Translations under genes and position numbers: made by a program | The notes under the pieces: model-generated | What the model was told of the DNA's origin: nothing | The model's database searches: none | What the model saw: only the letters and a program-made list of their open reading frames with translations | Origin: Drosophila persimilis | Lineage: Eukaryota > Arthropoda > Insecta > Diptera > Drosophilidae | Assembly (NCBI RefSeq): GCF_003286085.1 | Contig: NW_020825576.1 | Coordinates: 17,868 to 81,867 of the forward strand | Reading direction: 5' to 3' | DNA length: 64,000 nt | Part shown: in pieces, positions 23,701-34,936 of the stretch | Layout: the number at the start of each line of letters is the position of its first letter | How positions within the stretch are numbered: the first letter of the stretch is position 1

Positions 23701-24961
23701 ATGTCCATTTTCAAGGCGCGGTATGGACGACACAAAAATGTGACGTGTTTTCGGGAATTAAGAACAAAAGATTGTTATCCCCCCCTGTATCTTTCAGTGT
23801 AAAAGAGTTCGATGATGCGCTGGCCCAGGATAAGGTTGACCTAAAGGAGCTGCGCAGACTGACGTTTAATGGTGGGATATCACACTTCTGATAGGCGTAG
23901 TAATTCATGGACATGAATCCAATCCAATCCACAGGTGTGCCCGATGTACAAAGCTTCCGTGCACTCAGCTGGAAACTGCTGTTGGGCTACTTGGGACCAA
24001 GACGCAGCAGTTGGACGACCACGCTGGCCCAGAAGCGAGCCCTGTACCAGCAGTTCATTGAGGAATTGGTACTCCCCCCGGGACACAGCTGCAATGGAGC
24101 TGGAGAAGGCGACGGGGACGGGGACGTCGCTGTTGATTCAAGGGGCGTTGGCCTACAAGATCATCCGCTTTGCGAGGGGCCAGAAAGCGCCTGGAACACA
24201 TTCTTCAATGACAACAAATTTCTGCTGCAGATCGGTAAAGATGTGAGGCGCCTGTGTCCCGACATCTCGTTCTTTCAGCAGCCCACAGAGTATCCCTGTG
24301 ACATTGTGGTGCACAGTAAAGGCAAGCACGGGCGCCGGCTTCACAAACGGGTAGTGCCCACGGTGCTCAGCTCGGCGAACGTCCTGGCCTGGGTTACGTA
24401 CAGGGCATGAATGAGATTGTCGGACCCATCTACTATGTGATGGCCTCGGATCCGGATCTCTCTTACCGCGCCCACGCGGAGGCAGACTGTTTCTTCTGCT
24501 TCACGGCTCTAATGAGCGAGATACGCGACTTCTTCATCAAGACTCTGGACGATGCGGAGGGTGGTATAAAGTTCATGATGGGCCTGCTATCTAACATGCT
24601 GAAGACTAAAGATATAGCATCTGAAGAGCCAAGAGCTGCCTCCGCAGTACTACAGCTTCAGGTGGCTCACCCTCCTGCTCTCGCAGGAGTTTCCACTGCC
24701 CGATGTGCTGCGAATTTGGGATTAGGTATTCTCGGACGAGCAGCGCTTTAATTTTCTCATCAAAATCTGCTGAACCATGATATTGTAAGCATGCGCTGAC
24801 TTTCAACTGATTCATTTGCATTTACTGATGTATTTACTGATTTATAGAATCCAAAGGGAAGCAATTTTAGAGAACGACTTTGCCTCGAATGTGAAGCTGC
24901 TGCAAAACTATCCACCCATTGACATAAACGTTGTGATTACTCATGCAGTCTCCCTGGCGTA
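23701..24961 (+). pseudogene. TBC1D13: TBC1D13-like Rab GTPase-activating protein, decayed, introns retained
   Basis: TBC1D13 proteins stimulate GTP hydrolysis by Rab GTPases in vesicle traffic. Exon 1 starts at ATG 23701 (MSIFKAR). Introns at 23721-23797 and 23872-23934 have GT...AG ends and restore the frame into VPDVQSFRALSWKLLLGYLG. The TBC domain follows (SAWNTFFNDN, DVRRLCPDI, then YVQGMNEIVGPIYYV). Several dozen residues are missing between SSAN and GYVQGMNE near 24382. A frameshift lies near 24612. In-frame TAG at 24723-24725 and TGA at 24771-24773 follow, and a last intron lies about 24780-24846. The retained introns show a DNA-level copy, not a retrocopy. The missing block and stops make a functional product very unlikely. 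Confidence 0.85.
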
Positions 24962-25297
24962 GCACTCACTTTTAGTGATACCACAGATATTACATATAAT
25001 ACCCGATTCCGGGTAGAGTCTGACAAAGCAATAATCCACAGTGTCTAGTTATCATGTTCAATAGTTGGAAGCCCAGGACCCAACAAAAGATCGAACACTA
25101 GCGCAGTTTCTCTGTTTTATACGTTACAATTTCATAATAAACGAATGTGCCGCATGTGTTAGTGTGGAGATTAAAAATGCGAAAACATATGTAAAATAGA
25201 GTGATCATAGCTCAAGTGTAATTTTGTGTTCGTGTGTGGCATCGTCAAAAAACACAGTAAAAAATATATATAACATTGGATTCCCGTTAGAGATTGA
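24962..25297. other. intergenic sequence between two convergent gene remnants
   Basis: No gene is seen. It probably contains the 3' untranslated sequences of both remnants, which run toward each other. Confidence 0.5.
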
Positions 25298-27008
25298 TTA
25301 CTTGGCCAAACGTGGGGCCGTATCCTTGCAAATCGTCTGAGCAATAAACTCCACCAGTGTTCGGGTCGGGCGGCCGGCCATTCCCTTGCGCAGATACTCG
25401 TATTCGAAGCCCTTTGTCACCATAACATTTGTGGCATCCTTTGAGGGAGAAAGTCCATAAGATCTGCGCCCCAACAAAGCGCCCCACAATACTCACAATA
25501 TGCATCCACTGGCCACAGGGCACAAACTCACGGAGAAAGGCAGCGGCCTTGCAGGGACGTCCACCTCGGTCAATGCCATAGTTCTGCACATCGCTGCGTC
25601 CCCCGGCACGCACGGCCTTGCTGTAATATTTCCACAATGGGAAGCGCCACACACGATCTCCGGTATGCATGCTGGCGTGCTTGATCTGCTGCCACAGGAT
25701 CTCCGAGTTGGTAAAGACCCCCGCAGCCGACTCATCCAGGGCCTGGCGCATGTAGCCCGAGCAGGTGCCGACGTCAATTATGCACTTGGGACAGAAGTTT
25801 TGCGCATACAGCAGGGCGTCTGCCAGGACCAGTACATCCTCGTGATCGGTGCTCTGGATCTCGATGGTCTTGCCGTTCATGGACTTGACCATGTCCCCAG
25901 TACGGACCGAATTGCAGCCCACTACGTTTTCACAAAGAGGTATCAGGCCGCGAATGTTGACCTAAGAACAGCACTATTATTCAAGGAGATATCATTTCTG
26001 TCCTGAGTACTTACCGGTAAACGCAGGCCAGCCACAGCTCGACAACAGGCCACCACAACGGCGGCCCCGGTCATGTCGCCACGCATATGGAAGAGCTCAT
26101 GTTTCTCTTTCAGGCACAATCCTCCAGCATCGTAAGTCACGCCTTGGCCCACCAGCACAATGGGGCACAGGTGCCGTAGTAACTCAGCTCCAGGAAGATG
26201 GGTGGCTCGCACGAGGCCTTGCCAGGAAGGCGTGCATTGACTGGCTCTCGGCCCAGCCCTCGACCTTGACCTCCACATTGACACCGGATTTGCACAGCAC
26301 CTCGACGACATTCTGCGCAAAAGCTGTGGGTGTGAGGAGGTTGGAGGGCATCTCCTGCAGCTGTCTCGTCAGGTTCTGGGCGGCTGCCTTCTGCAGACCA
26401 ATGCGCCATCCTTCGAGGTCGCAGACCTCGTCTTTTCTTGCGTATAAGTCCAGCTACGGCACTGGAATCCTGTTCTGTGGGTTACGCAGCTCCTGGTAGA
26501 GCCAGATGCCCAATGCGGCCCCCTCGGCGGCGGACTCGGCGTGGCCGCAGTTTTCAACTTCGATTCTGTCGGTGTCCAGCTCGGCCAGGATACGGCAGGC
26601 GGCGGCCACGGAGCGACGGATCGCCTCCTTCTGTTCGTCGAGCACCTCGTAGGGATTGTAGCCGAGGCACTCCTTGCCGAGGCCGACCACAGAGTAATAG
26701 GGGATGCGCTCTGGCTCGATCGCGAAGAAAAGGCGAGCCTCGCCCCGCTTGGGCATGGGTCCGGACATGCGGAGGACCTCTAGCAATCGGCCGGCAGTCT
26801 TCTGGACATTGTACCGCCAACCGGCCGCGGTGAGGACGCCAGCATCATTGCGGTCCGTTTCGACGGCGAACACGCCGACCACAAGTCCGCGGGATGGAGG
26901 ATCCGCACACATGTCCATCTGCTGGAGCTGCAACATCTGGTTTACCGCCTGCGAGGCGGAGCGGCGCTGGATAGCCTGGGGACTATCCAGGCGATGAATG
27001 TACTCCAT
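25298..27008 (-). pseudogene. M17 leucyl aminopeptidase-like gene (sperm LAP type), decayed
   Basis: The product belongs to the M17 metallo-aminopeptidases, which include the sperm LAP paralogs of Drosophila. The minus-strand start is ATG 27008 (MEYIHRLDS). The N-terminal domain is open to an in-frame TAG at 26454-26456, then resumes in frame (GWRIGLQKAAAQN). Two frameshifts lie near 26225 and 26165. The catalytic domain follows (VGQGVTYDAGGLCLKEK, HMRGDMTGAA). Introns at about 25955-26015 and 25439-25496 have GT...AG ends, and the last exon ends at TAA 25298-25300. Two active-site positions are changed from the family pattern: the Lys of VGKG is Gln, and the NTDAEGR box reads STDHEDV. Several sperm LAPs are known to have lost such residues. 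The stop and frameshifts mark this copy as a pseudogene. Confidence 0.82.
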
Positions 27009-27881
27009 GAGAAAGTGACACTCACTTCAAGGGCTATTTGGTCGGTACATTAAGGAAATTCGAACGGATCAGAATCTAAAAACGAGTGGACATCGGCCCT
27101 TCACTCACTACTGTTTTGGTTTGGCTGTCCTCGGAGGAGTAAACATGTCGAGTATGTATATCTTTGACAAATGGGGCTAACAAATCATGAACTCTTGAAG
27201 GGCCATGGTACTCAAATAGATGTGGCTCTGGATGAGTGTAACTTCCAGAAGGAAGCCTTTTCGTCCTATGAGCGTCCTTGATGAGCACCTAGATATCAGA
27301 GACCATGAAAGCTAGAGCAACCAAATTGTATATCCAGACACCTGGACCCGTCCGCCCCCACAAAGACCAAAAATCTGTGGCATTCACAATTAACGCAGAA
27401 TCGTAGAGAACGCCATATTTACTAGACTGTCAAATGTGGATGAGATCGGATCGTTATTATAACGACCAAATCGCCTTCCACGCGCTTACTCATTCTCTCT
27501 CGATCTCTCTATCCATCTCACACACTCTTTCTCGTGCAGTGTGTTCGCTCTGGCGGAGGGAAGCGAGACAGAACGGCGGGCTTTTGTGTAAGAAAGAGAG
27601 AGAGGGAGAAAAGTTCCACTCTCCTATCTCATGACAAGTGCGAGCATAATTCAGAGTTAATTTCGTTCCCGCTCGTTAAAGAATCTTTTTTGTATAAGTG
27701 GGTGATAAAAAAGAAAGGTTTTTAAAATCAAAACGTTAGAGAATACAATTTATTTGGCATACGCCTAACTTTTAAAATATTTCAGCGAAAAATAAGTTTA
27801 ATTTTACAATAAGGCATTGCCGTTACAAAGTGCCGTGACTAAATGATTCCTTTAAAGTTTCGATACTGCATCATTAATTCC
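27009..27881. repeat. degenerate DINE-like remnant and low-complexity sequence
   Basis: About 27090-27480 keeps recognisable DINE-1 words in order (AACTTCCAGAAGGAAGC, AAAGCTAGAGCAACCAAAT, CCGCCCCCACAAAG), but with many changes, so it is an old copy. The remainder to 27881 includes a CTCTCT/GAGAGA-rich part near 27495-27610 and AT-rich sequence. No gene is seen. Confidence 0.55.
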
Positions 27882-28190
27882 TGAAAATTTAGAATAGTTT
27901 TTCTAAAATAAAGAGACCGAATAACTTGGGTGACTGCAAATTTGTATTTTACGACGACGAAAAAAAAAGGAGTGCGTGCGTTCGTTTTCATAGATTTTTC
28001 TCGACTTCTCTTCATATATTCAAACAATTTCTTCTGCGCCTATCTTACCTACGGTTGCAAAGCGGGGCGAATTCGCCAAGAGCGAGAGAGCGAGCTTATA
28101 TTGCGCTCCCGCTTTGCCCTAGCCTAACTTACACTAGACTTCATAAAATACGATCCTAATAACAATTATTATACGCCAAATGGCGCTACA
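27882..28190 (-). mobile_element. 3' LTR of a second Bel/Pao element
   Basis: 309 bp, on the minus strand from TGTAGCGCCATTTGGCG to TTTTCA. It adjoins the end of the pol frame at 28218. The same LTR occurs truncated at 5828-6110. Confidence 0.75.
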
Positions 28191-28217
28191 CCGGCCCCGT
28201 TGAAGGCCGGGAAGGCT

Positions 28218-30064
28218 TCAAACCAGTGGCAGAAGAGCCAACTTGTGGATTGGCCTCCTGAACGTGGCTCCGCTGCTCGTCCTTAGGTCGACCACTCTGA
28301 CCCTTCCGTCCTGCCCGGCGGTTGTAACGACCACCCTTCCGAGGAGCCCCTGTTGAGGGGGCAGGTTTTCCTCGGCGACGATTACGAGGTCGCCTTCCTT
28401 GATGTTTGGTTCCTCCTGGTGCCACTTGAATCTTATTTGCAATCCCAGCACATACTCCCGGGACCATCGCTGCCAGAACATTTGCCTGGCTGACGAGACA
28501 AGCCGCCATCGCTTTAAGCAGCTCAGACCCTCCTGGTCCGGGGTCCTGGGTGCTGGGGGTGCGATGAGCGGCCCGCCTGTCAGCAGGTGCCCGGGAGTCA
28601 GCATGTCTCCGTCGCTTGGGTCTGGGCTTAGGGGTCCTAGCGGGCGCGAGTTGAGTACCGCCTCGATCCCGACCAGCACGGTCTCCAGCTCCTCTGCGGT
28701 GAGGAGAGAGCTTCCGACTGCCCGTAGGAGTAGGCCCTTGGCAGACTTCACACCGGCCTCCCAAAGTCCGCCCATGTGCGGTGCTCGAGGCGGTATGAAG
28801 GCAATCTCGCACCCGCTTCTTGACGCAAATTCGCGTATCGCGTCCGCTTCCGCCTCTATCTTCCTCCGCAGTTCGCTGAAGTGGCGACTTGCTCCGACGA
28901 AATTGGTCGCGTTGTCGCAGTTCACGCGTTGCGGACATCCTCGACGACCGACGAACCTTTGGAATGCCAACAAGAAGGAATTAGTCGTCAAATCGGAGAC
29001 AATTTCTAAATGAACCGCCTTGGACGCAAAACAGACAAATAACGCTATGTAGGACTTATAAGGGGGCCTTCCACGAATTTTCAGAGTCGTATAGACTGGG
29101 CCACAAAAATCAACGCCACATACTGAAAATGGGCGGAGAGCACGGAGCCGGTCTGCGGGTAAGTTGCCCATCATTTGGGTCTGGAGTAGCGGCTTGCATT
29201 TAAAGCAACGAATACATGACCTAACTGTCGCCCTGCAGACCGCCTGAGCATTCACTATCCAAATGCGTTGTCTAAGGATACTCACGAGTGCTCGTGGGCC
29301 GGCATGAAAACTCGTTTGATGCAGATAGCGAACGTATGTCTGCACAAACTGCGAGCGTTTTGTCAATAAAAAGGGAAAATTGGCATTATATGACATAGGA
29401 GCGTTAACTAGTCGCCTTCCAACTCGCAACAACGAAAAAGAGCACCATGTCCCAGACTCTTCATGGATGAAGGGATTCAAGCGCTGAAGACTGGGGCCTA
29501 ACTTGGTGCCTTTACGAACCCTTTCAATATCTTCTTGAGACTCATTTTTCTGTGTTATTTCGACTATTTTTAGAAACGCCTCGTCGTATTCTACGGATGA
29601 CGGAATTTTTCCAAAGTTGAGACTTTTGTCTTTGCATTTTCGGATGAAGCGGAACACGAAAACGAACACTCTTAGCAGTTTGAGGTGTGACGAGTATCCC
29701 TCGATTACATCCACTAAATAATTTGACTTGGCCGCGCCGGTCAGTGTGACCGATTTCTTCCGACTTTCCATCTGTATCTCTTCTTCGGAAAGCTCGAAGT
29801 GTGGATTTCTGGGCCAGCTCTCTTCTTCAAACTTTAAGAACTCTGGTCCACCAAACCAGATCGACTGCACGATTTCCTCTACGTCACAACCTCTCGAAAC
29901 TATGTCTGCTGGGTTCTGTTTTGTTGGCACATGCCGCCACGTAGCTTCACTTGACCACTCTTGAATCTCCGCTACTCGGTTCGCAACGAATGTTGACAAC
30001 GACGAAGGGTGGGATCTGATCCAATGAAGAGTAACTTCTGAATCTGACCAGAATATCACTTTCT
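28218..30064 (-). pseudogene. Bel/Pao pol: RNase H and integrase, 5'-truncated at 30,064
   Basis: A long open frame of about 610 codons on the minus strand. It begins inside RNase H (IFWSDSEVTLHWIRSH, then WRHVPTKQNPADIVSRG). The zinc-binding region (HQTSFHAG, CIRCFKC) and the integrase core with its acidic triad (VDFCGP, NCDNATNF, GLWEAGVKSAK) follow. It ends with the chromatin-binding-like tail before the 3' LTR. The frame is uninterrupted, so this part is well preserved, yet everything upstream of RNase H is missing. The cut at 30,064 coincides with an oligo(A) junction to the tandem array. Confidence 0.88.
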
Positions 30065-31003
30065 TTTTTTACCAATAATTACCCGCTTTGGTTTGAGGGC
30101 TCTCAGTGCTCCAACTGGGGAGGGGCTGAGAGGCTGGGGTGTGAGCGGCCAGCAACCAAGCGCGTTGCTTTATTAATTTCAGTTTGTGGGCAGTATATGT
30201 CTTAATATTAATATATGTACATTTTTTTGTTTGTTTTTACAATTCAACTTTAAACGACACTCAAACACACTGGTACATATTGATGGCACATTAATTTACA
30301 AACATATAAACTGCAGCAACGAAACACTTGTAACCTCGACTAGGCCCGCAGTCACAAGGGGGGGGAAAGGGAAAAAGAGAAAAAGAGAGAGACAAAATAT
30401 TCGGCACTTTGACGGAGGGACTAAACCTCGAACACGACTCGACTCCACAACGTTCACGACACGACTTTCCATTTAAGACAGAGACCCAGACTCGAGACCA
30501 TTCCACGATCGGGGCAAAAGGCTCCAAAAGTACGAATTGTCAAGAGGGTGTCAAGTGTGTGTGTGTGGTGTGAGTCAAGAAAGTAAAGTGGGCCCACGCT
30601 CAAAAGTATGCTGTCTTTTATTTGTAATTCTCCCCAACTTAAAATTTGATTTGCAATCCCCTGTGAGTTCGTCAACTTGATGTTTTGTTGGCTGTAATGC
30701 GGTATGTGGTCTTCAGTCCCCTCTACTACCCTTGCCGCCTACTGAGGGCAGACGACTAGGAATGTAACATGTACATGTGGGCGGGCAGTTTATAGGGAAC
30801 GTAGTTGATTTATGCGAAGACTTGCATTTTTGGCTCAATTTAGGCCGTAGTGGTGGGGTGTGGCGGCAACTGATGCTGATTTGAAAGTCGATTACGAAAC
30901 CGATATTCAATTGTCAGCACCGTTGCCGCCGAAGATTTATCACAGATTGTAATAATTTTGTAGTGGGGTGTCGGAGAACCGCACTAATTACGATAATAAC
31001 AAT

Positions 31004-31024
31004 GGGGGGGGGGGGGGGGGGGGG
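31004..31024 (+). repeat. run of 21 G
   Basis: A pure G tract on the + strand in the 3' region of unit A. Its length may be inexact because homopolymers are error-prone. Confidence 0.7.
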
Positions 31025-31270
31025 CAAGAAGGGGTTAAAGAAATGAGATCGAAAATTCAGAAAGTGCAGTGTTGCAACACGTAGTCAATTGAGGAATAGA
31101 TAAAGAGAAAAGGTAAACAATGCAGGTGCTTTGCGTGGAAATACACTAAATAAAAAGAGACAAACACTTGCAGAAATAACAATACAGATAAGTAGTAGAC
31201 TGGAGTGGAGACGACGGAAAAACAGGTAATAAAAGAGATACTACACTGGAACAAAGACGAGACAATACAG

Positions 31271-31350
31271 GTACAATTGATTTACGTTTACAATATTACA
31301 ATAAACATAACAATTTAAAATAATGTCTATATCTTTTTCTATAATTACAG
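31271..31350 (+). other. antisense intron-like segment in divergent unit A
   Basis: ATACAG|GTACAATT and TATAATTACAG|GG lie 80 bp apart, in the same place relative to the TATACCGGCCG block as segment ii of units B-G, though the sequence is different. Further pairs lie at about 31743-31803 and 31953-32012 (GGTAAGTA to TTTTCCAG). Confidence 0.5.
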
Positions 31351-31677
31351 GGAAGACAAGAAGCATCTGCCGGCATAGCAAAACACAATGCTTGTAAAGA
31401 CATTGCGTTGCATACCGGCCGACCCCGTCGTCCCCCCTAGTCGTCGAAATTGGCGTCATCCAAAGTCGTCGGAAGTAGCTGCAATTAGCACCTCGTCGTC
31501 TTTGTGGCTGTGGCTGCCCTCTTGGAGAACCAGTGGCACTGGTCCGGCCACCAGCTGGGAGCCAGGAGTAGACGGCACACATATTACTGTGCCGTCGGTA
31601 ATTGCGGCCCTAATGTAGAGCGAGTGGCACTGGTCCGGCCACCAGCTGTGGGCAATGGCGGACAATGACACACACAT

Positions 31678-32125
31678 AACTCGAACGGCACAGGTCCGGC
31701 CGCCCAAGTGTAATGGATGTGTGTGTGTCTGAATGGCTGGCGGTAAGTATTTTAAGAGCCCTTTTTAATCGTATGTGTGGCTGATGGATTTTTCCTTTTC
31801 CAGGACCATAGGGCACTCTGAATGCCATGGCACTGGATCCGGCCACCAACTAAGGACGATGGTGGACAAAGACACACATAACTCGAACGGCACAGGTCCG
31901 GCCGCCCAAGTGTAATGGATGTTTGTGTGTGTGTGTGTCTGAATGGCTGGCGGTAAGTATTTTGAGAGCCCTTTTTAATCGTATGTGTGCTGATGGATTT
32001 TTCCTTTTCCAGGACCATAGGGCACTCTGAATGCCATGGCACTGGATCCGGCCACCAACTAAGGACGATGGCGATGGCATAACTCGAACGGCACAGGTCC
32101 GGCCGCCCAAGTGTAATGGATATTT
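31678..32125 (+). repeat. tandem repeat of about 190 bp in unit A
   Basis: The block AACTCGAACGGCACAGGTCC to GACGATGG occurs at about 31678-31865 and again at about 31879-32068, with a partial third start at 32078. Each copy contains GGTAAGTA and, 60 bp on, TTTTCCAG on the + strand, a plausible antisense intron. Each also has the GGTCCGGCC/GGATCCGGCC words seen throughout the array. Confidence 0.75.
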
Positions 32126-32248
32126 GTGTGTGTTGATGTTTTATTTAATTGCTTTGATGGCGGCAGCGTCCGTTGTTCATTTTTGTTGTGGCATGCGATT
32201 GATATGCATTTGTCCTTTAATCCAATGCAGTGGCAGAGATGTGTCCAA

Positions 32249-34230
32249 TTAGTACACAGCGTTCCAGGATATCTGGTTGTCAAGATGGTACCTCATGTTG
32301 CGGGCGTAGGCCTTAATGTCATCCATGGAGTCGTCATCTGTCCACATCTCATCGTCATCATTTTCTTCATCCGTTTCAGGATCCGTCTCTGGAATGGCGG
32401 CTGGCGTTGGCCCTAACGTTTTTTGTGGTGGCTGTGGAGCTGGGGCAACCACTGTTGCTGCTGCCATTGTTGGTGGATTTTCCGATGTTTCTGGAACTGC
32501 TGGAGTTGCCGTCACTGCATGGGATTGGATGAGCGAGGTGAGTAGTGACATCATCGCTTCCAGCCTCTTTTCCAATCGCGTCATCCTCTGCGTATTCTCC
32601 AACAGTGCCTGGCTGCAGGATCCCTCGCAAGATTGGCGTTTCGGCTTCATCTTCTGCCGGGAGCGGTTGTTGGCAAGCTGCTGCTGCTGCTGTCGCTGTT
32701 GTTGTTGTTCGCGCTGCGGCTGCTGTTGCAGCTGCTGTAGCTGCTGCTGTTGTTGTGCCTGGGAACGGCTCAATGGCTGCTCTGGACGTCGTCGCCCAGT
32801 GCGTGGTCCAGAGGCAGCAGGCGTCTGTTTTTATACCCGATACTCAAAATGAGTATTGGGGTATATTAGATTTGTGGTAAAAGTGGATGTGTGTAACGTC
32901 CAGAAGGAATCGTTTCCGACCCCATAAAGTATATATATTCTTGATCAGCATCAATAGCCGAGTCGATTGAGCCATGTCTGTCTGTCCGTCTGTCCGTCCG
33001 TCCGTCTGTCCGTCTGTCCGTCTGTCCGTCCCCTTCAGCGCCTAGTGCTGAAAGACTATAAGAGCTAGAGGAACGATGTTTTGGATCCAGACTTCTGTGA
33101 TATGTCACTGCTACAAGAATATTTCAAAACTGTGCCCCGCCCACTTCCGCCCCCACAAAGGGCGAAAATCTGTGGCATCCACAATTTCGACGATACGAGA
33201 AAACTAAAAACTCAGAACCGTAGAAGATGACTATATCTTACAGAGTGCAAAATCTGAACCAGATCGTATAATTATTATAGCCTGAATCACGAAAACAATT
33301 TCACTCTTTCTCGCTCTGTCTCACTCTAACACACAGGTTTCATAGTCGGTTTTGCCAATTGCAAAATATGAGTTCAAGGATCTCACAACCCATAAGAGCT
33401 AGAGAAACCAAATTTGGTATCTACACTCCTGTTTCGTGTCAAAATTTCGCCACAGCCCCTTCCGCCCCCGCAAAGGACGAAAATCTGGGGCAACCACAAA
33501 TCTCAGAGACTATTAAGGCTAGAGTAACCAAATTTGGTATCCGCACTTCTGTTAGATCTCACTATAAAACGTATATCTCAGAAATTCGCCCCACCCCCTT
33601 CCGCCCCCACAAAGGACGATAATCTGTTTCATCCACAATACTGCATATTCGAGAAAACTAAAAACGCAGAATCATAGATAACGACCATATCTATGAGATT
33701 GCTGAATCTGGATCAGATCAGATCATTTTTATAGCCAAAAGGAACAAATCAATTTTCAGTGCCTACGCAGCGCCCGACGTCACGCTCAGACTGATTTTCT
33801 GTCTCTCTCGCACGCACTCTTTGTCGTGTCGTTTAATATTAGCGGCGTCTGCCGGAGGAGAGCCATACTGACTAAGTATCGGGTATAACTGTAGAGTTGC
33901 GGTGTCCGCAGCAACTCACAGCGTTCCCCCTCGTTTTGTCTGTATTGGCTGCTGCTGCTGCTGCTTCTGCTTCTGCTGATGTTGTTGTCCTCTTCGTCGC
34001 CCAGGAGAGGAGACATTGAGTGGCGTCCATGCTGCCTGCTGCTGCTGTCCGCGCCAGGGATTGGCTGGCGTTTGAGCTGGCTGTTGCTGCTGCTGTCGGC
34101 GCCCTGGATGTGCTGGTGTTGTTCTTGCTGGTGGTGGCTGCTGCTCTGGCAATGGCTGCAGAAGCGAGCTGCGCTTGCGACGCAACTCCTGCATGGCCAC
34201 TCGGTGGGACAGAAGGCGGCCCCTTGCTGC
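32249..34230 (-). pseudogene. gag-like frame of unit A, interrupted by DINE copy 13
   Basis: Two minus-strand parts belong together. 34230-33934 codes a Gln/Pro-rich stretch after AARGRLLSHRVAMQEL. 32831-32249 codes a polyGln tract, a coiled-coil-like segment (TRMTRLEKRLEAMMSLLTSL in part) and an acidic C-terminus (EENDDDEMWTDDDSMDDI). The same order, polyGln then coiled coil then acidic tail, is seen in the gag of units B-G, but the sequence is different enough to be another subfamily. The zinc-knuckle part is missing by 5' truncation, and the DINE insertion breaks the frame. Confidence 0.65.
32832..33933 (-). mobile_element. DINE-1-like element, copy 13, inside unit A gag
   Basis: Both ends are intact (TATACCCGATACTC and CCCCCTCG). 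T runs flank it on both sides, which fits insertion between two T residues as known for Helentron-type elements. Confidence 0.75.
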
Positions 34231-34895
34231 CTCTAGTTAGGTTTGTGTTTATCATTAGGTTTGTGTTTAAACTTTTGTGTTTTTACAAGTTAATGTTATT
34301 TATTGGCGTTTAAAATTAATGACATTTATTGGGGAGCAGAAAGCTTGTCGGTAGTAGTAGTGGTGGTGGGGGGGAAGGGACTTTTTGTCATGTCAGCGGG
34401 GGCACGGCACAGCACGGCACGGCACATGACAGACAGCACAAGAAAATAGGGCAACACAGAAAGAAAACGGAGATGGCGACACGGCAAAACGACACGAAAA
34501 CGGTGATGGCACGTCCGACGATCGCGACCTCTCGAGCGGGCGGACGAGATGAGAGTGGCCTGGACGAGGTTCATGGTGGAACTCTCACATGTCCGCCAAC
34601 TCCCATGCTCTCCACTCGAAAGGGTCCGATCGCCGATCGTCATTTACCGGTGCTCTCACCCCCGGTTCCACTTTCACTCACCCCAATATTGAGTGAGATG
34701 AAAGTGTTCCGAGGGCAGCAGCACCGACAAGTAGGCAATGAAAATTTGCAATGGCTGTTTGCATTAGTGGCTGTGTGTGTGTTGTTGTTGGCAAATGGCT
34801 CATGTCTAATGTTTCTCTGTGCTTTTTGTATTGGCTGCTCTGTTGTCAAGGATGGGATGGGATGCGAAGGGGATAAATGCCTGCTCCCGTATAAC

Positions 34896-34936
34896 CGCCC
34901 GGATACTTTATACTTCCGGATCTTACGATCCGGGCG
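34896..34936. other. short hairpin conserved in the 3' region of each unit
   Basis: CGCCCGGAT and ATCCGGGCG are perfect inverted repeats around a loop of about 23 bases that itself holds TTCCGGAT. The same hairpin is seen in units C to G (about 39335, 44196, 53079, 56439, 61722). Confidence 0.65.

Larger units (their letters stand above)
30065..34230 (-). mobile_element. array unit A: divergent, 5'-truncated telomeric-type non-LTR element
   Basis: This is the leftmost unit of the head-to-tail array. On the minus strand it runs from a 5'-truncated gag (34230-32249, split by DINE copy 13) through a long non-coding 3' region. It ends in an oligo(A) run (TTTTTTT on +, 30064-30070) fused to the broken Bel pol. 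It differs clearly in sequence from units B-G but keeps the same order of parts, including AATAAA about 100 bp before the end (about 30170) and the GTCCGGCC motifs. It appears to be the oldest, most proximal insertion. The gag starts inside the protein (AARGRLLSHRVA), matching the region just after the zinc knuckles in unit C. Confidence 0.7.

Noticed and set aside
30186-31582. Several short frames in the 3' region of unit A as possible genes
   Set aside because: They are low in complexity, have no domain, and are not conserved in units B-G.
32249-32773. PolyGln frame considered as a host transcription factor fragment
   Set aside because: Its order of polyGln, coiled coil and acidic tail and its place in the unit match gag of the other units.
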